From positions 1 through 44,755 of the forward strand of contig CAJONO010000166.1 of assembly GCA_905235905.1 (NCBI GenBank): a stretch of 44,755 nucleotides of DNA, in the 5' to 3' direction. This DNA comes from an uncultured Prevotella sp. Its GTDB lineage: Bacteria; Bacteroidota; Bacteroidia; Bacteroidales; Bacteroidaceae. Positions 24,607-32,735 of the stretch are shown here, one piece after another. Position 1 is the first letter of the stretch. Every line of letters starts with the position of its first letter. Made by a program: the position numbers and the translations under genes. The notes below the pieces were generated by a model. That model searched no databases. It saw nothing but the letters and a program-made list of their open reading frames with translations, and had not been told where the DNA came from.

Positions 24607-26841
24607 TCAGAATGGCATGCCTACGGCAAAGTGGAAGGCGAAGTCGCGCTTGAAGTCAGGATGGAGCAAGGGATAGTGCTCGTCGTGCTCCTGCTGGTAG
24701 GCAGGATTGATGGCTTTCATGCCACAGTCGAAGCGAAGAATGAAATAGTCGAAGTTGAATCGAATGCCGAGACCGTAGCTCACGGCGAGCTGTGAGAGGA
24801 ACTCGTCGAAGCGGAACTGCCCGCCGGGCTGTATGGCATAGTCGCGCAGCGTCCACACATTACCGGCATCGACGAAGGCGGCCCCCTCTAACTTCCAGAA
24901 GAGATGGGTGCGATACTCCAGATTTAGGTCGAGCTTCATGTCGCCCGTCTGGTTAATGAAGTTAATACGGCCGTCGCTCTCCATGTATTTGCCAGGACCG
25001 AGCGAGCGCACACTCCAGCCTCTCACGCTGTTGGCACCCCCCGAGAAATAGCGTTTCTCGAAGGGCAGCACGGTGCTGTTGCCGTATGGATAGGCAATGC
25101 CCAGCCCCAAATGGAGCACCAACTGGTTGCTGGGATCGAGCTGTATGGAGTGGGTGATGTCGAAATCGGCCTTGGCATACTGGGCAAAGGCAATGTTGAA
25201 CAGCCGGTACTGGCCCATGTCGTCTTTCCCCGCATGGAAGAGTCCTGCCCCTAATGACAGGAGATTGCCTGCCGACTCTACATTGGCGCGCAGTGCCCAG
25301 TTGCGCCCGGTATAGGAATAGCCAAGACTTGTCTTGACGATGAAGAGGTCTTCGTAGTTATACTTGAGGATGGCATTGCGACTGTTCTCGCTCTCAAGAT
25401 ATTCCTTGCGGAAGGTGGCTGAAATCCAGGGCATGAACACGTAGTTCAGGTCGAGCAGGTCGAGCTGATAGCGTGAACGGCTGCCGGCGAAGCTCCACTT
25501 GTAGTGCCAGCCTGCCGACAGCAGTCGGCGGTGGAACTCCGGACGGTTCTGTATGTCGTAGAGCAGCGACACCTCGCTCACGGCACTGGCATTGCGGCGC
25601 ACGTGGCGACCCAGGAAGGGCACGATGAAGCGGGGAAAGGACAGGCGCGTCTCGAACGAATATTCAAGGAAGTCTTGCTGCGAATAGCCCTCAAGGCCGT
25701 GAATGGCCTCGTAGGCTCCACGCAGCTGCACACTGAGCAGCTCGCTTCCTCGGAACAGGTTGCTGTTCTGGTAGGAGAGTGTGGCGGCTGCCCCCAAGTC
25801 GCCGGCAGTGTTGGTACCTTCGGGCTGAAAGCTGATGGACGACGGCTTGTTTGTTTGCAGCAGTATGTTACAATCGAGCGAGTCGCCGGCCCCGTCGCCC
25901 CGAAAGCCTATATTGGTGTATTTCACTGCCTGCAGGCGTCCGAAGTGGTTGTAGGTTTGCTGCAAGGCAGTGGCAGAATAAGGGCGGCCAGTCTCTATGT
26001 GGGTACACTCCTCGAGCACACCTCGCCGCAGATGGATGCGGGTGTCGGTCGGTTCGCCACTGGCATAGCTCACACTTCTCACGAAATAGCGGGTGTGCAG
26101 GGTGTCGGTCTGGTTATGGCCGCTGAACATGCGCAGATGGAGCGTGAGGTTTATCTGCCGCGATCCGCCCACGGTGTCGGCACTGTAAGTTATGAACTCC
26201 TTGTGGAAACGGTAGTAGCCGCTGTCGGCCAGCACCGTGGTAATGCGCTTGCGCTCCTCGTCGAGACGGGTGGCGTCGAACTGCATGCCCTCATAGAGAA
26301 GACGGCGTGTGCTGTCGGCCGACTCTTGCAGCATGCGAGCTATCTGGGGGTCGGCAATGTCGTAGCTTATCTTCCCGATATAATAGGGCTTGCCCGGCAG
26401 CAGCCGGTAGTCGAGGTCGATCTTTCGTCCATGCCTGCGAGTAGCCAGTTGCACCTGGCCTTGCAGATAGCCGCCGTTATAGAGCAGCTGCCGCAGGTTG
26501 GCACAGGTTCGCACTGCCTCGGTACTGTCGTAGACCACTGGTGCCTCGCCGATGGAGCGCAGCGTTCGGCTGAGCCATTTCGTAGAGTCGCGGCCCGACA
26601 GGGAGTAGGTGGCTAAGGGCAGCGGCAACAGGGTGAACCAGCGGGCATTGGGCTTCTGGCGGATATAGGAACGCCACTGACTCGTGCTTATGTCGCTATA
26701 CTTCCCCTCGGCAATGCTCACATTGGCCTTGCTAAGCAGATATTCGTCCTCGGGAACATAGCGAGTAAGAGAGCACGAGGCCAACAAGACCGTCGCGACA
26801 CACAGGAGCACGGAGGAGAAAGCAGAAGCGTTGTTCATCAT
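24607..26841 (-). CDS. TamL-like BamA/TamA outer-membrane lipoprotein
   Basis: A 744-residue protein with a lipoprotein signal (VLLASC, acylated Cys23 counted from the first ATG), three POTRA-like segments (about 30-330; SYDIADPQIARMLQ, RRGVLEECTHIETGRPYSATAL) and a C-terminal 16-strand-type Omp85 beta-barrel with the family loop YFSGGANSVRGW and a terminal Phe (VGMPF). Omp85 proteins insert or translocate outer-membrane proteins. A lipidated TamA form, TamL, is known in Bacteroidota. tamB often neighbours it elsewhere but is not adjacent here. Its 3' end abuts the repeat region. Confidence 0.87.
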   Translation of the reverse strand: MMNNASAFSSVLLCVATVLLASCSLTRYVPEDEYLLSKANVSIAEGKYSDISTSQWRSYIRQKPNARWFTLLPLPLATYSLSGRDSTKWLSRTLRSIGEAPVVYDSTEAVRTCANLRQLLYNGGYLQGQVQLATRRHGRKIDLDYRLLPGKPYYIGKISYDIADPQIARMLQESADSTRRLLYEGMQFDATRLDEERKRITTVLADSGYYRFHKEFITYSADTVGGSRQINLTLHLRMFSGHNQTDTLHTRYFVRSVSYASGEPTDTRIHLRRGVLEECTHIETGRPYSATALQQTYNHFGRLQAVKYTNIGFRGDGAGDSLDCNILLQTNKPSSISFQPEGTNTAGDLGAAATLSYQNSNLFRGSELLSVQLRGAYEAIHGLEGYSQQDFLEYSFETRLSFPRFIVPFLGRHVRRNASAVSEVSLLYDIQNRPEFHRRLLSAGWHYKWSFAGSRSRYQLDLLDLNYVFMPWISATFRKEYLESENSRNAILKYNYEDLFIVKTSLGYSYTGRNWALRANVESAGNLLSLGAGLFHAGKDDMGQYRLFNIAFAQYAKADFDITHSIQLDPSNQLVLHLGLGIAYPYGNSTVLPFEKRYFSGGANSVRGWSVRSLGPGKYMESDGRINFINQTGDMKLDLNLEYRTHLFWKLEGAAFVDAGNVWTLRDYAIQPGGQFRFDEFLSQLAVSYGLGIRFNFDYFILRFDCGMKAINPAYQQEHDEHYPLLHPDFKRDFAFHFAVGMPF

Positions 26842-26857
26842 GTAGAATTACTCTCTG

Positions 26858-26888
26858 CAAAAATACGCAATTCTTTTGAGTCCTGCAA
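26858..26888 (-). promoter_or_regulatory. promoter of the tamL-like gene
   Basis: The minus strand reads TATTTTTG (plus 26858-26865), with a TTG at plus 26886-26888 and a 20-bp spacer, close to the ATG at 26841. Confidence 0.65.
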
Positions 26889-26956
26889 CAATCTGCGCCG
26901 CTACAGAAAAATATTTATGATTTATTGGCTTTAGTGATAATAAAAAAGAGAAAAAA

Positions 26957-26986
26957 CAAAAGGAGAGGACGATGCCTCTCCTTTTG
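26957..26986 (-). terminator. intrinsic terminator, 12-bp stem
   Basis: Perfect stem caaaaggagagg (26957-26968) with cctctccttttg (26975-26986), 6-nt loop. Read on the minus strand it is followed by a T-rich tract, so it terminates the minus-strand island genes. Confidence 0.8.
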
Positions 26987-27032
26987 GTTAATGAATATCC
27001 ATTGACCTGAAAACTTCTCTCCGTTTTACTTG

Positions 27033-27239
27033 TTACCTGGGATTAGTGAACTCGTAGCAGAGTTCTGAACATACTGGCAGGTAGTTGACCAATCCCCATC
27101 CTCCAGCGTCGCCGTCCAAAGTGCGTATGTTTCCTTCTGTGTCGCATGAAAAGATGTCCCAGTTATATCTTACCGTAGGGCAGCATGAGTACAGGGTTTG
27201 ATATATGTGTGTATGATCCGTCGTATAGGCGTGTGGCAT
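27033..27239 (-). pseudogene. out-of-frame C-terminal gene fragment
   Basis: This frame overlaps the end of the next entry and carries coding-like sequence (RYNWDIFSCDTEGN, then GGWGLVNYLPVCSEL and YEFTNPR at the end). It may be the true C-terminus of a longer protein cut off by a frameshift near 27165-27185, or a piece of a different gene joined during decay. I do not recognise its family. A terminator follows at 26957-26986. Confidence 0.4.
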
Positions 27240-27912
27240 ACCGGACCCAGAACGGGAATGCGAACCGCTTTTTCTCTTTCAGCTCGTTAATTCTCTTTGA
27301 CACCAATCCTATTAGTCCTGCCTTCGCATCCTCATAGGACTTAAAGGCATGTCCTGCAACTGAGCGAGGTGTGTCGTCGTCGGACATCGAGCCGTCGCGC
27401 ACGGTAATGCCATTGAGGAACGGCCCGATTTCGATATGCCTGTCTTGAAAATCGGCCGCAGCCAGTTCTATGGAGCTCAATGAGAACTTCATCTTTATCT
27501 GCGGTATGTTGTTTCCGATGCCTCTGTATTGCGGGCTGCCGTTCTTGGTGTCCCACAACAGATAGGTGAGGTTGTTTTCGTCGGAAATGACGAGTGTGTT
27601 ACCTATTGACTCGGCCGACACTTTTCCTGTGGCAGAACCTATTTGGTGTTCAGTTCCGTTGTATATCGAATACAGGCTCCCTTCTCTGGTTGTGATATAC
27701 CTTGTAAAGCCTCCATACTCATGGACGTAGAGCAAGGTGTGTCCCTCTGGCATTTGGTCGTGATGCCGTGCCGGCTTCTGTATCACCCTGTGCTCTCCAT
27801 TGTCATAGACCATTCCGATAGAATCTTCCAGCGCATTGTCATCACACGTCGCGTCGCTCGGTACATTGGTAATGCCCTTATTGAATGATAGTGCTATCTG
27901 ATCGTTTGCCAT
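27163..27912 (-). pseudogene. truncated prophage-like protein
   Basis: A 249-residue frame beginning MANDQIALSFNKGITNVPSD and ending VLMLPYGKI. The opening resembles large hypothetical proteins of Bacteroidales prophages as I recall them. No catalytic motif is seen. Those proteins are usually much longer, and the frame stops just as a second coding-like frame begins (27033-27239), so it is probably truncated or frameshifted. It has its own -7 element at 27947-27954. It lies in the decayed island with the integrase and IS. Confidence 0.45.
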
Positions 27913-27946
27913 ACGCTCGTAATCTCCATTTGTTAGTAGACCGCTG

Positions 27947-27954
27947 CAAAGATA
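27947..27954 (-). promoter_or_regulatory. -7 element for the prophage-like gene
   Basis: The minus strand reads TATCTTTG 34 bp before the ATG at 27912. A possible TTG lies at plus 27972-27974, 17 bp further upstream. Confidence 0.5.
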
Positions 27955-28002
27955 CTACATAAACCAATGCGCAATCCTTAATAATTCCTAAATGTTACTG
28001 TG

Positions 28003-28023
28003 CCTGCTGGTTTTGCCAGCAGG
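28003..28023. terminator. 8-bp hairpin after the 28.0-kb gene
   Basis: Perfect arms cctgctgg (28003-28010) and ccagcagg (28016-28023). On the minus strand it lies just after the stop of the 28029-28442 gene but lacks a T-run, so it is a weak terminator candidate. Confidence 0.4.
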
Positions 28024-28028
28024 TTTCA

Positions 28029-28442
28029 TTACTCCAGTCCCTCAATCGCCTCCAGCATCCTGTCGCGCTGCGCCTTTATCAGTTTCATAATATTACTGTC
28101 ATAGCCCTTGCCAAGCAGTTTCTTGTTGGTGGCCATGCCGCGCTGCTGCCCGTTGATGACGTTCTCGGCGGCAAACCACTTCACATGCTTCTCCCTGTAG
28201 ACTGCTGCCTCGTTGGTGTGACCTGCATCCTTCAGCTCCTTGTATTCGTCGGTCACCTGCTTGATGCGGGCCTTGGCGGCTCTGATACGGGCATCGTCGG
28301 CAATGTCCTGGCCACTGGCAAGCTTCAGGTAAAGATCGCTGGTCTTGCGGCTCTCCACCTCCTCGCCTCTCAGGTAGGCAACGGCCTTCTCCACGTCCTG
28401 ACTGCGCCCTACCTTCTTGCCGTTGGCATCTTCCATCATCAT
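28029..28442 (-). CDS. island hypothetical, likely a fragment of a larger protein
   Basis: The frame is open from 28523, but a -7 element (TATCTTTG) at 28478-28485 lies inside that part. The cluster of three ATGs at 28434-28442 is a more likely start, giving about 137 residues (MMMEDANGKKVGRSQDVEKA). The protein is strongly helical and charged (RIRAAKARIKQVTDEYKELK, WFAAENVINGQQRG) with no recognised domain. It looks like an internal piece of a larger phage or conjugative-element protein, given its position between a truncated prophage-like gene and a toxin-antitoxin pair. Confidence 0.45.
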   Translation of the reverse strand: MMMEDANGKKVGRSQDVEKAVAYLRGEEVESRKTSDLYLKLASGQDIADDARIRAAKARIKQVTDEYKELKDAGHTNEAAVYREKHVKWFAAENVINGQQRGMATNKKLLGKGYDSNIMKLIKAQRDRMLEAIEGLE

Positions 28443-28607
28443 ACGCTCGATGCGGAGCCTCAGCTTGTTCTTCTCGGCAAAGATAACCCCAAACGGACAG
28501 AAAAAATTCACAAAAATCCCCAAAGGTGGTATTTTTGTGAAAAATAAAAGGCGGCAAGACCAATACCCAACCGCCAGATTAATATGATGAAGTGCTGTAT
28601 TGCAGCC

Positions 28608-29030
28608 TTATTCCTTGTTATATATAAGTTCAAGCCCCTGATTCCTGTACCAAGGGAAACGAGTGTCTGCCGAGATCAGCGGCATTCTGTTCGTGATCGC
28701 ATGCGCTATTATCACATGGTCAGAAGGGTCGTTATGACCCTGGGACTCGTTAATCTGCAAATTGGCGTATGTCTCGTAATGCTCCTTGTGCAGATAGTCA
28801 ACCCTAAAGCCCTGCTCATCCTCTACCGCACGAACAAGGTCAAGGGGCGACTTCCACCACTTGCGGATATGGGGCTTGTTGTGCCATAGCAATACCAGTT
28901 CTTTCAGCGTCTCGCTGCTCACGTATATCTGGCTTTCCCAGTCATCAAGGATTGCAAGAACGTCCGGGCGAAGTTTATACTTCTCCCTCGCATACCATAT
29001 AAATATATGGGTGTCTATCAGATAACGCAT
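28608..29030 (-). CDS. PIN-domain toxin, VapC-like
   Basis: A 140-residue PIN-domain protein, the fold of VapC ribonucleases that cleave tRNA or rRNA. The acidic residues are visible: Asp6 (YLIDTH), Glu44 (TLKEL), Asp104 (DPSDHVIIAHA) and Asp122 (ISADTRF). The DTHIFIWYA opening is typical of the Bacteroidota group. The 44-residue ORF immediately upstream ends 6 bp before it and is the likely antitoxin. The pair sits in the decayed island, where such modules are commonly carried. Confidence 0.8.
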   Translation of the reverse strand: MRYLIDTHIFIWYAREKYKLRPDVLAILDDWESQIYVSSETLKELVLLWHNKPHIRKWWKSPLDLVRAVEDEQGFRVDYLHKEHYETYANLQINESQGHNDPSDHVIIAHAITNRMPLISADTRFPWYRNQGLELIYNKE

Positions 29031-29036
29031 GGCTTA

Positions 29037-29171
29037 TTAGTCCAGATGGGTAATACTCCTTACCGCGTCATCCAGTGCGGCCTTGTCTTCGTCAGTCAGC
29101 GGACCCCAGCCCCTCAGATTGGCATAGTAGTCAGACTGCTCACCTCTTGTCTTGAACTTCCTTTCTTCCAT
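29037..29171 (-). CDS. putative 44-residue antitoxin
   Basis: An ATG at 29171 opens a 44-residue frame (MEERKFKTRGEQ, YYANLRGWGPLTDEDKA, ending SITHLD), 6 bp upstream of the PIN toxin gene. It is small and acidic with no evident DNA-binding domain, unlike full-length VapB. It may retain only the toxin-binding part, or belong to a short-antitoxin group. The -7 element at 29214-29221 would serve both genes. Confidence 0.65.
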   Translation of the reverse strand: MEERKFKTRGEQSDYYANLRGWGPLTDEDKAALDDAVRSITHLD

Positions 29172-29524
29172 AATTCTTCTCTTTTTTCTTGAAAAAACTT
29201 TGATTTAACGCTGCAAAATTACAAAATATTCCCGAACAAACAACATATTTTCCCGTTTTTTTCAAAAAAATAAGCTCGTCATTGTACTCTCTCTCCTTCT
29301 TATAAGGACGTAAGGACTTATAAGAATATTCTTTTTTCTTTCTTCTTTTAAACGCGCGCGTAATATATAAGGTGGAAATAAGCGTTCCGTTGTTCCTCCG
29401 TTGTACCATTTAAGCCAAATCCGTTGTACCTTTGCTGTACCCTTTAAGAATATAATAGAAAGTAACGTGCTGATTATCAGATGATTTTAAATTAATTCCG
29501 TTATTCCTTTGCAGCTGGTATTAA
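29172..29524. other. 353-bp AT-rich intergenic gap with repeats
   Basis: It holds the toxin-antitoxin promoter on the minus strand: TAATTTTG at plus 29214-29221 with TTG at 29241-29243, spacing 19. On the plus strand TACCTTTG lies at 29427-29434. Short direct repeats of ccgttgtacc occur near 29399 and 29421, with gtaccatttaag and gtaccctttaag as a second pair. No gene is seen. Confidence 0.5.
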
Positions 29525-30082
29525 ATGAAAAAAGATATGGCAGAAGAAAAAGGGAACTCATTGAATGGTCTGATATACCTGGCTGGAATCATGATTATCG
29601 TCAGGCATATTGTACAAATTGCAACCAACATCCTGTTGCTCTCCATGGGCTTTGACCCTGCAGTGGTTTACAACATCGGCATAGGCATCATCATCATTTC
29701 CCTCATAGTCCTCATACTCATGCAGAAGAAGTATGCACTCTACGCCTTCTTTGCACTACAGGCCATCAACGCAATCGTCATATCATACCTTACAGGCGAC
29801 TGGGCCGTACACCTCTCCGTCACAGCAATAATCTGCGCCGTAGTCGCAGCAACCCTTTGCCTGAAGCACGACGGCATTTCAGCATGGAAGGCAATACTCG
29901 GAAAGAAGGAAACAGTTACACCCACACAAGAAGCAAATCCCCAACCCGACATAGAAAGAAAACAAGCCTCCGACACGTTAACCCCAGAGCCAACACCAGT
30001 AAAGAAAGAGCCGAAACACAAGGAAGCCATTACAAAAACAAAGACGGCAGAACCTCAAAAGAAAAAAAACTCCGTATGGTGA
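29525..30082 (+). CDS. small four-helix membrane protein with lysine-rich tail
   Basis: A 185-residue unrecognised protein with about four transmembrane segments (about 15-40, 47-66, 70-90, 95-113) and a hydrophilic tail of about 65 residues rich in Lys, Pro and Thr. Its last codons (...AAC TCC GTA TGG TGA) lie within the left inverted repeat of the IS element, so the natural C-terminus was probably replaced by IS sequence. It is the only plus-strand gene of the island. Confidence 0.6.
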   Translation: MKKDMAEEKGNSLNGLIYLAGIMIIVRHIVQIATNILLLSMGFDPAVVYNIGIGIIIISLIVLILMQKKYALYAFFALQAINAIVISYLTGDWAVHLSVTAIICAVVAATLCLKHDGISAWKAILGKKETVTPTQEANPQPDIERKQASDTLTPEPTPVKKEPKHKEAITKTKTAEPQKKKNSVW

Positions 30083-31238
30083 TAAATGTACTAACGGATG
30101 TTAAACGATGTCGTCCTCTGGTTGCGCATAGTCTCTCCACTTTATATCGGATGTATAGCATGCTGCTATTTTCACCAGCCTGTCGAATAAGTCGTACTTT
30201 GGGTCGGTGGAATCCCTGAAGAATCTTCTGTTGAATTTCCAGCAGAACTCATTGAGATAAAGTTGCAAGAACTGCCTGTCAACTTCGCCGTGAATGGCGG
30301 CGATGCCATCCCTGCATCTGTCGATGACAATATGCACCCAAGGAAGGTTGGTCTTGACAACCTTGTCGACATCGTATTCCACGTAGGGTACATGTTTCTT
30401 GAAATAGTCCTTGAAGTTTATGTGAGACGAAGAACCGTCGGTGATGACAATAGTGTCCTTTCCTATATGCTGTTGCACAATCTTGTCTATGACAGGTGCG
30501 CTGAGGTCGTCAAGTATGAACATTTTGATATAATGGACGACCTTGGCTACCGACTGTCGCCTTGCCTTACTTGCCAGCTTTGATGCCTTTTCTATCGCTT
30601 TGGCAGTGTTCTCCGAAATATACTCCATTAGGATGTCGTCCACGGGCTTGCTCTCTACGATGACGAGTACCTTGGCTTGCTGTTGGCTGCCTGCGCCACG
30701 CTTTACGGTCTCGCCTCTCGACTCTTCTGGTGTGCGAATGGGAAAGAACGCCTCATCCAGCTCCACTTCTCGTGACAATTGGTAGATTGCATCGCGCTTA
30801 CCCATGATACTTCGCAGTTTCATCATCATCAACCACACTGGAGGATACTGGTCTATGCCCAATTGGTACTGGACTTCCTTAGCTGAAAGAACTTGTTTGA
30901 TAGAAGTCATCAGGTGCATGGTGTAGAACCATGTCCTCAACGAGAGTTTGCTGTGCTCCATGACAGTTCCCTTTGTGAGAGGGATGCTGCAACCGCATTT
31001 AGGGCACTGGAATGCTTTCCTGCCCTTGAGCCACTTGCGGCTCACCCCGCCGCATTCCGGGCAAGTAACGCCATACTGTAGGCGAATATCCTTGAAGTAG
31101 TCCACACATGAATCTTCTGATGGAAAACGGCTGTCAAATTGGCTGAGTAACATCTGGTTTTTATTGCAAAGGTACGCACCAAGAGGACAACAGCCAAAGG
31201 ATTAACAGTTTTTAGTACATTTATCACCATACGGAGTT
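30068..31238 (-). mobile_element. IS1595-family insertion sequence
   Basis: Identical 27-bp inverted ends lie at 30068-30094 and 31212-31238 (AACTCCGTATGGTGATAAAT... on the left, reverse-complemented on the right), with weaker matching (TGTTAA) further in. They enclose one transposase gene. The 8-bp sequences outside the ends differ (agaaaaaa on the left, gtagagat on the right), so no target-site duplication is visible, suggesting recombination or deletion after insertion. Confidence 0.8.
30101..31153 (-). CDS. IS1595-family (ISXO2-like) transposase
   Basis: A 350-residue transposase. The N-terminal zinc ribbon has C31, C34, C50 and C53 (CPECG...CPKCG). The DDE-type catalytic domain shows Asp133 (VELDEAFFP), Asp239 (ITDGSSSH) and the C-terminal LNEFCWKFNRR segment (about 300-310), as in ISXO2-like elements. 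The full length and intact motifs suggest it may be active. The gene fills most of the IS between the inverted repeats. Confidence 0.9.
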   Translation of the reverse strand: MLLSQFDSRFPSEDSCVDYFKDIRLQYGVTCPECGGVSRKWLKGRKAFQCPKCGCSIPLTKGTVMEHSKLSLRTWFYTMHLMTSIKQVLSAKEVQYQLGIDQYPPVWLMMMKLRSIMGKRDAIYQLSREVELDEAFFPIRTPEESRGETVKRGAGSQQQAKVLVIVESKPVDDILMEYISENTAKAIEKASKLASKARRQSVAKVVHYIKMFILDDLSAPVIDKIVQQHIGKDTIVITDGSSSHINFKDYFKKHVPYVEYDVDKVVKTNLPWVHIVIDRCRDGIAAIHGEVDRQFLQLYLNEFCWKFNRRFFRDSTDPKYDLFDRLVKIAACYTSDIKWRDYAQPEDDIV

Positions 31239-32570
31239 GTAGAGATTAGTTATGCTGCTCCTGCGTACCGTATGACTGCTTACAAGCTCATACTTGGGCC
31301 TTACAACCTGTCCGAGACTGTTGCGCTCCCAAAGGGGCTTTCCGTTGTGTTCTATAGCGTATTTCTTCAAACGGAAATAGGCACGCTTCTCTGACAGATC
31401 AGACCATTTTGCACCAGAGGCACGTTTCTCTGACAGTTGCTGATAGAGTAGCTCTGCCTTGCGTTCAGACAAGGTGAGTACAGTGGTAAATTTCTCACGG
31501 AGTGATGGAACACTCTCAGACAGCTCCTTCATGATATGACGGATGCCGTGGTTAAGCTGTAAATTCGTCAGCTTTGGAAATACGTAGTTGTATTTCCTGG
31601 CTATCTCCGTAAGCCTGATGTCCCAGATAGGCACTTCCACATAGTTGCCAGTCTTTTTCTGTATCAGGCCGATAACATCAATTCCCTTCTTAGTCTTTTT
31701 GAAGTTGTCAATGCTGTAGTCACTGAAACGCTGGCCAGAGAGATAGCCAATAAAAAATACGTCACGGATGGCTGACTTGCTTGCGTCGAGTTCCATTTGG
31801 TACAGTGCGTCGAGTTCCTGGTCTGTAAGGTATATCTCTGCTCGTTTATCCTCTGGCTTGGCAGTCCTCTTCTTCCATACCTTCAGGGAAACGGCATTGC
31901 TGTTGATGCCCTCCTCGGCTGCAAGGTTACACAGTCTCTTAAAATGACAGATGTTATTATTGATGGTCAGCAACATAAAACCTTTGTCCTCAAGAAACCT
32001 GTGAAAACCTTCAGCAAACTGTTTGGTTATCTCGTCAAAGGTCATCTCTAACGGACAGTATTCATGCAGGAGCACGCCAAAGGTTTTCCATCCAAAGATT
32101 GTTCCTTCTTTGTATTTCTTGCCGTCACCGTGCCTGATAGTACCGTTGGTAATTCCTTCCATGAAATACTCATAGAAATGGACAATGCTCTTCCTACGGC
32201 GTATTTTCTCGGCTTTCTTGATTTCCTGAAGTTCGCTTTGTACCCTGTGGGCTTCCACTGTCGATATGTCCCTCACAGCGTCCTCTATCACATCCTTATC
32301 CTCGTTGCCACCTATCAGGCCTCTGCTAAAAAGCGTGTCTATCGTTTGAATCACCAGCGACATCTTCCTCTGAAGCTCCTCACCTTCCTTGGTGGCAGCG
32401 TATCTGTTCCATGACTGGATGCTCTTGTTTGCCCGGTTCCATGTCTGTATATCCACTTCGATGCCCGTCGGTACAAACCTGAGACTTACTTTAGGGACGC
32501 GCTTCTGAATTGTAATATACAGGGTAGCCGTCCCCTCCTGTTTTTGGGTTCTAAGAAAAAACTTTGCCAT
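31224..32570 (-). pseudogene. tyrosine integrase truncated at the IS border
   Basis: A 448-residue frame of the Bacteroidetes tyrosine-recombinase type: an N-terminal arm-binding region (MAKFFLRTQKQEGTATLYI), a SAM-like core-binding domain, and a catalytic domain with Arg281 (LSGQRFSDY), Lys306 (KKTGNY) and HTVRR (433-437). It stops at NLYNSVW, inside the right inverted repeat of the IS. The following GH/W motif and nucleophilic Tyr are missing and are not found on the other side of the IS. It is therefore predicted inactive. The ATG at 32570 is preferred over an upstream start, and a -7 element lies at 32611-32618. Confidence 0.85.
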
Positions 32571-32610
32571 ACTTGATAATTTATGGTGCAAAGCATTTTT
32601 CTTGTAACTA

Positions 32611-32618
32611 CAAAAATA
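32611..32618 (-). promoter_or_regulatory. -7 element of the integrase gene
   Basis: The minus strand reads TATTTTTG 40 bp before the ATG at 32570. Direct repeats of TGTACATACA lie just upstream (32631-32651) and could be integrase arm sites or part of an attachment region. Confidence 0.5.
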
Positions 32619-32682
32619 AAACGCTAAAGTTGTACATACATTGTACATACATACTTGCAACAAGTTACAAAAACATACAATG

Positions 32683-32717
32683 AAAATGCCGCAAAACGTC
32701 TAATTTTGCGGCATTTT
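32683..32717 (-). terminator. serA terminator, 14-bp perfect stem
   Basis: Arms aaaatgccgcaaaa (32683-32696) and ttttgcggcatttt (32704-32717) with a 7-nt loop. A/T on both sides makes it potentially bidirectional. It ends the serC-serA transcript and marks the right side of the island. Confidence 0.85.
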
Positions 32718-32735
32718 ATTGTAAAAAGAAGTAGT

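Noticed and set aside
25504..26616. 370-residue plus-strand frame inside the tamL-like gene
   Set aside because: Antisense shadow of the Omp85 gene with no start signals or domain.
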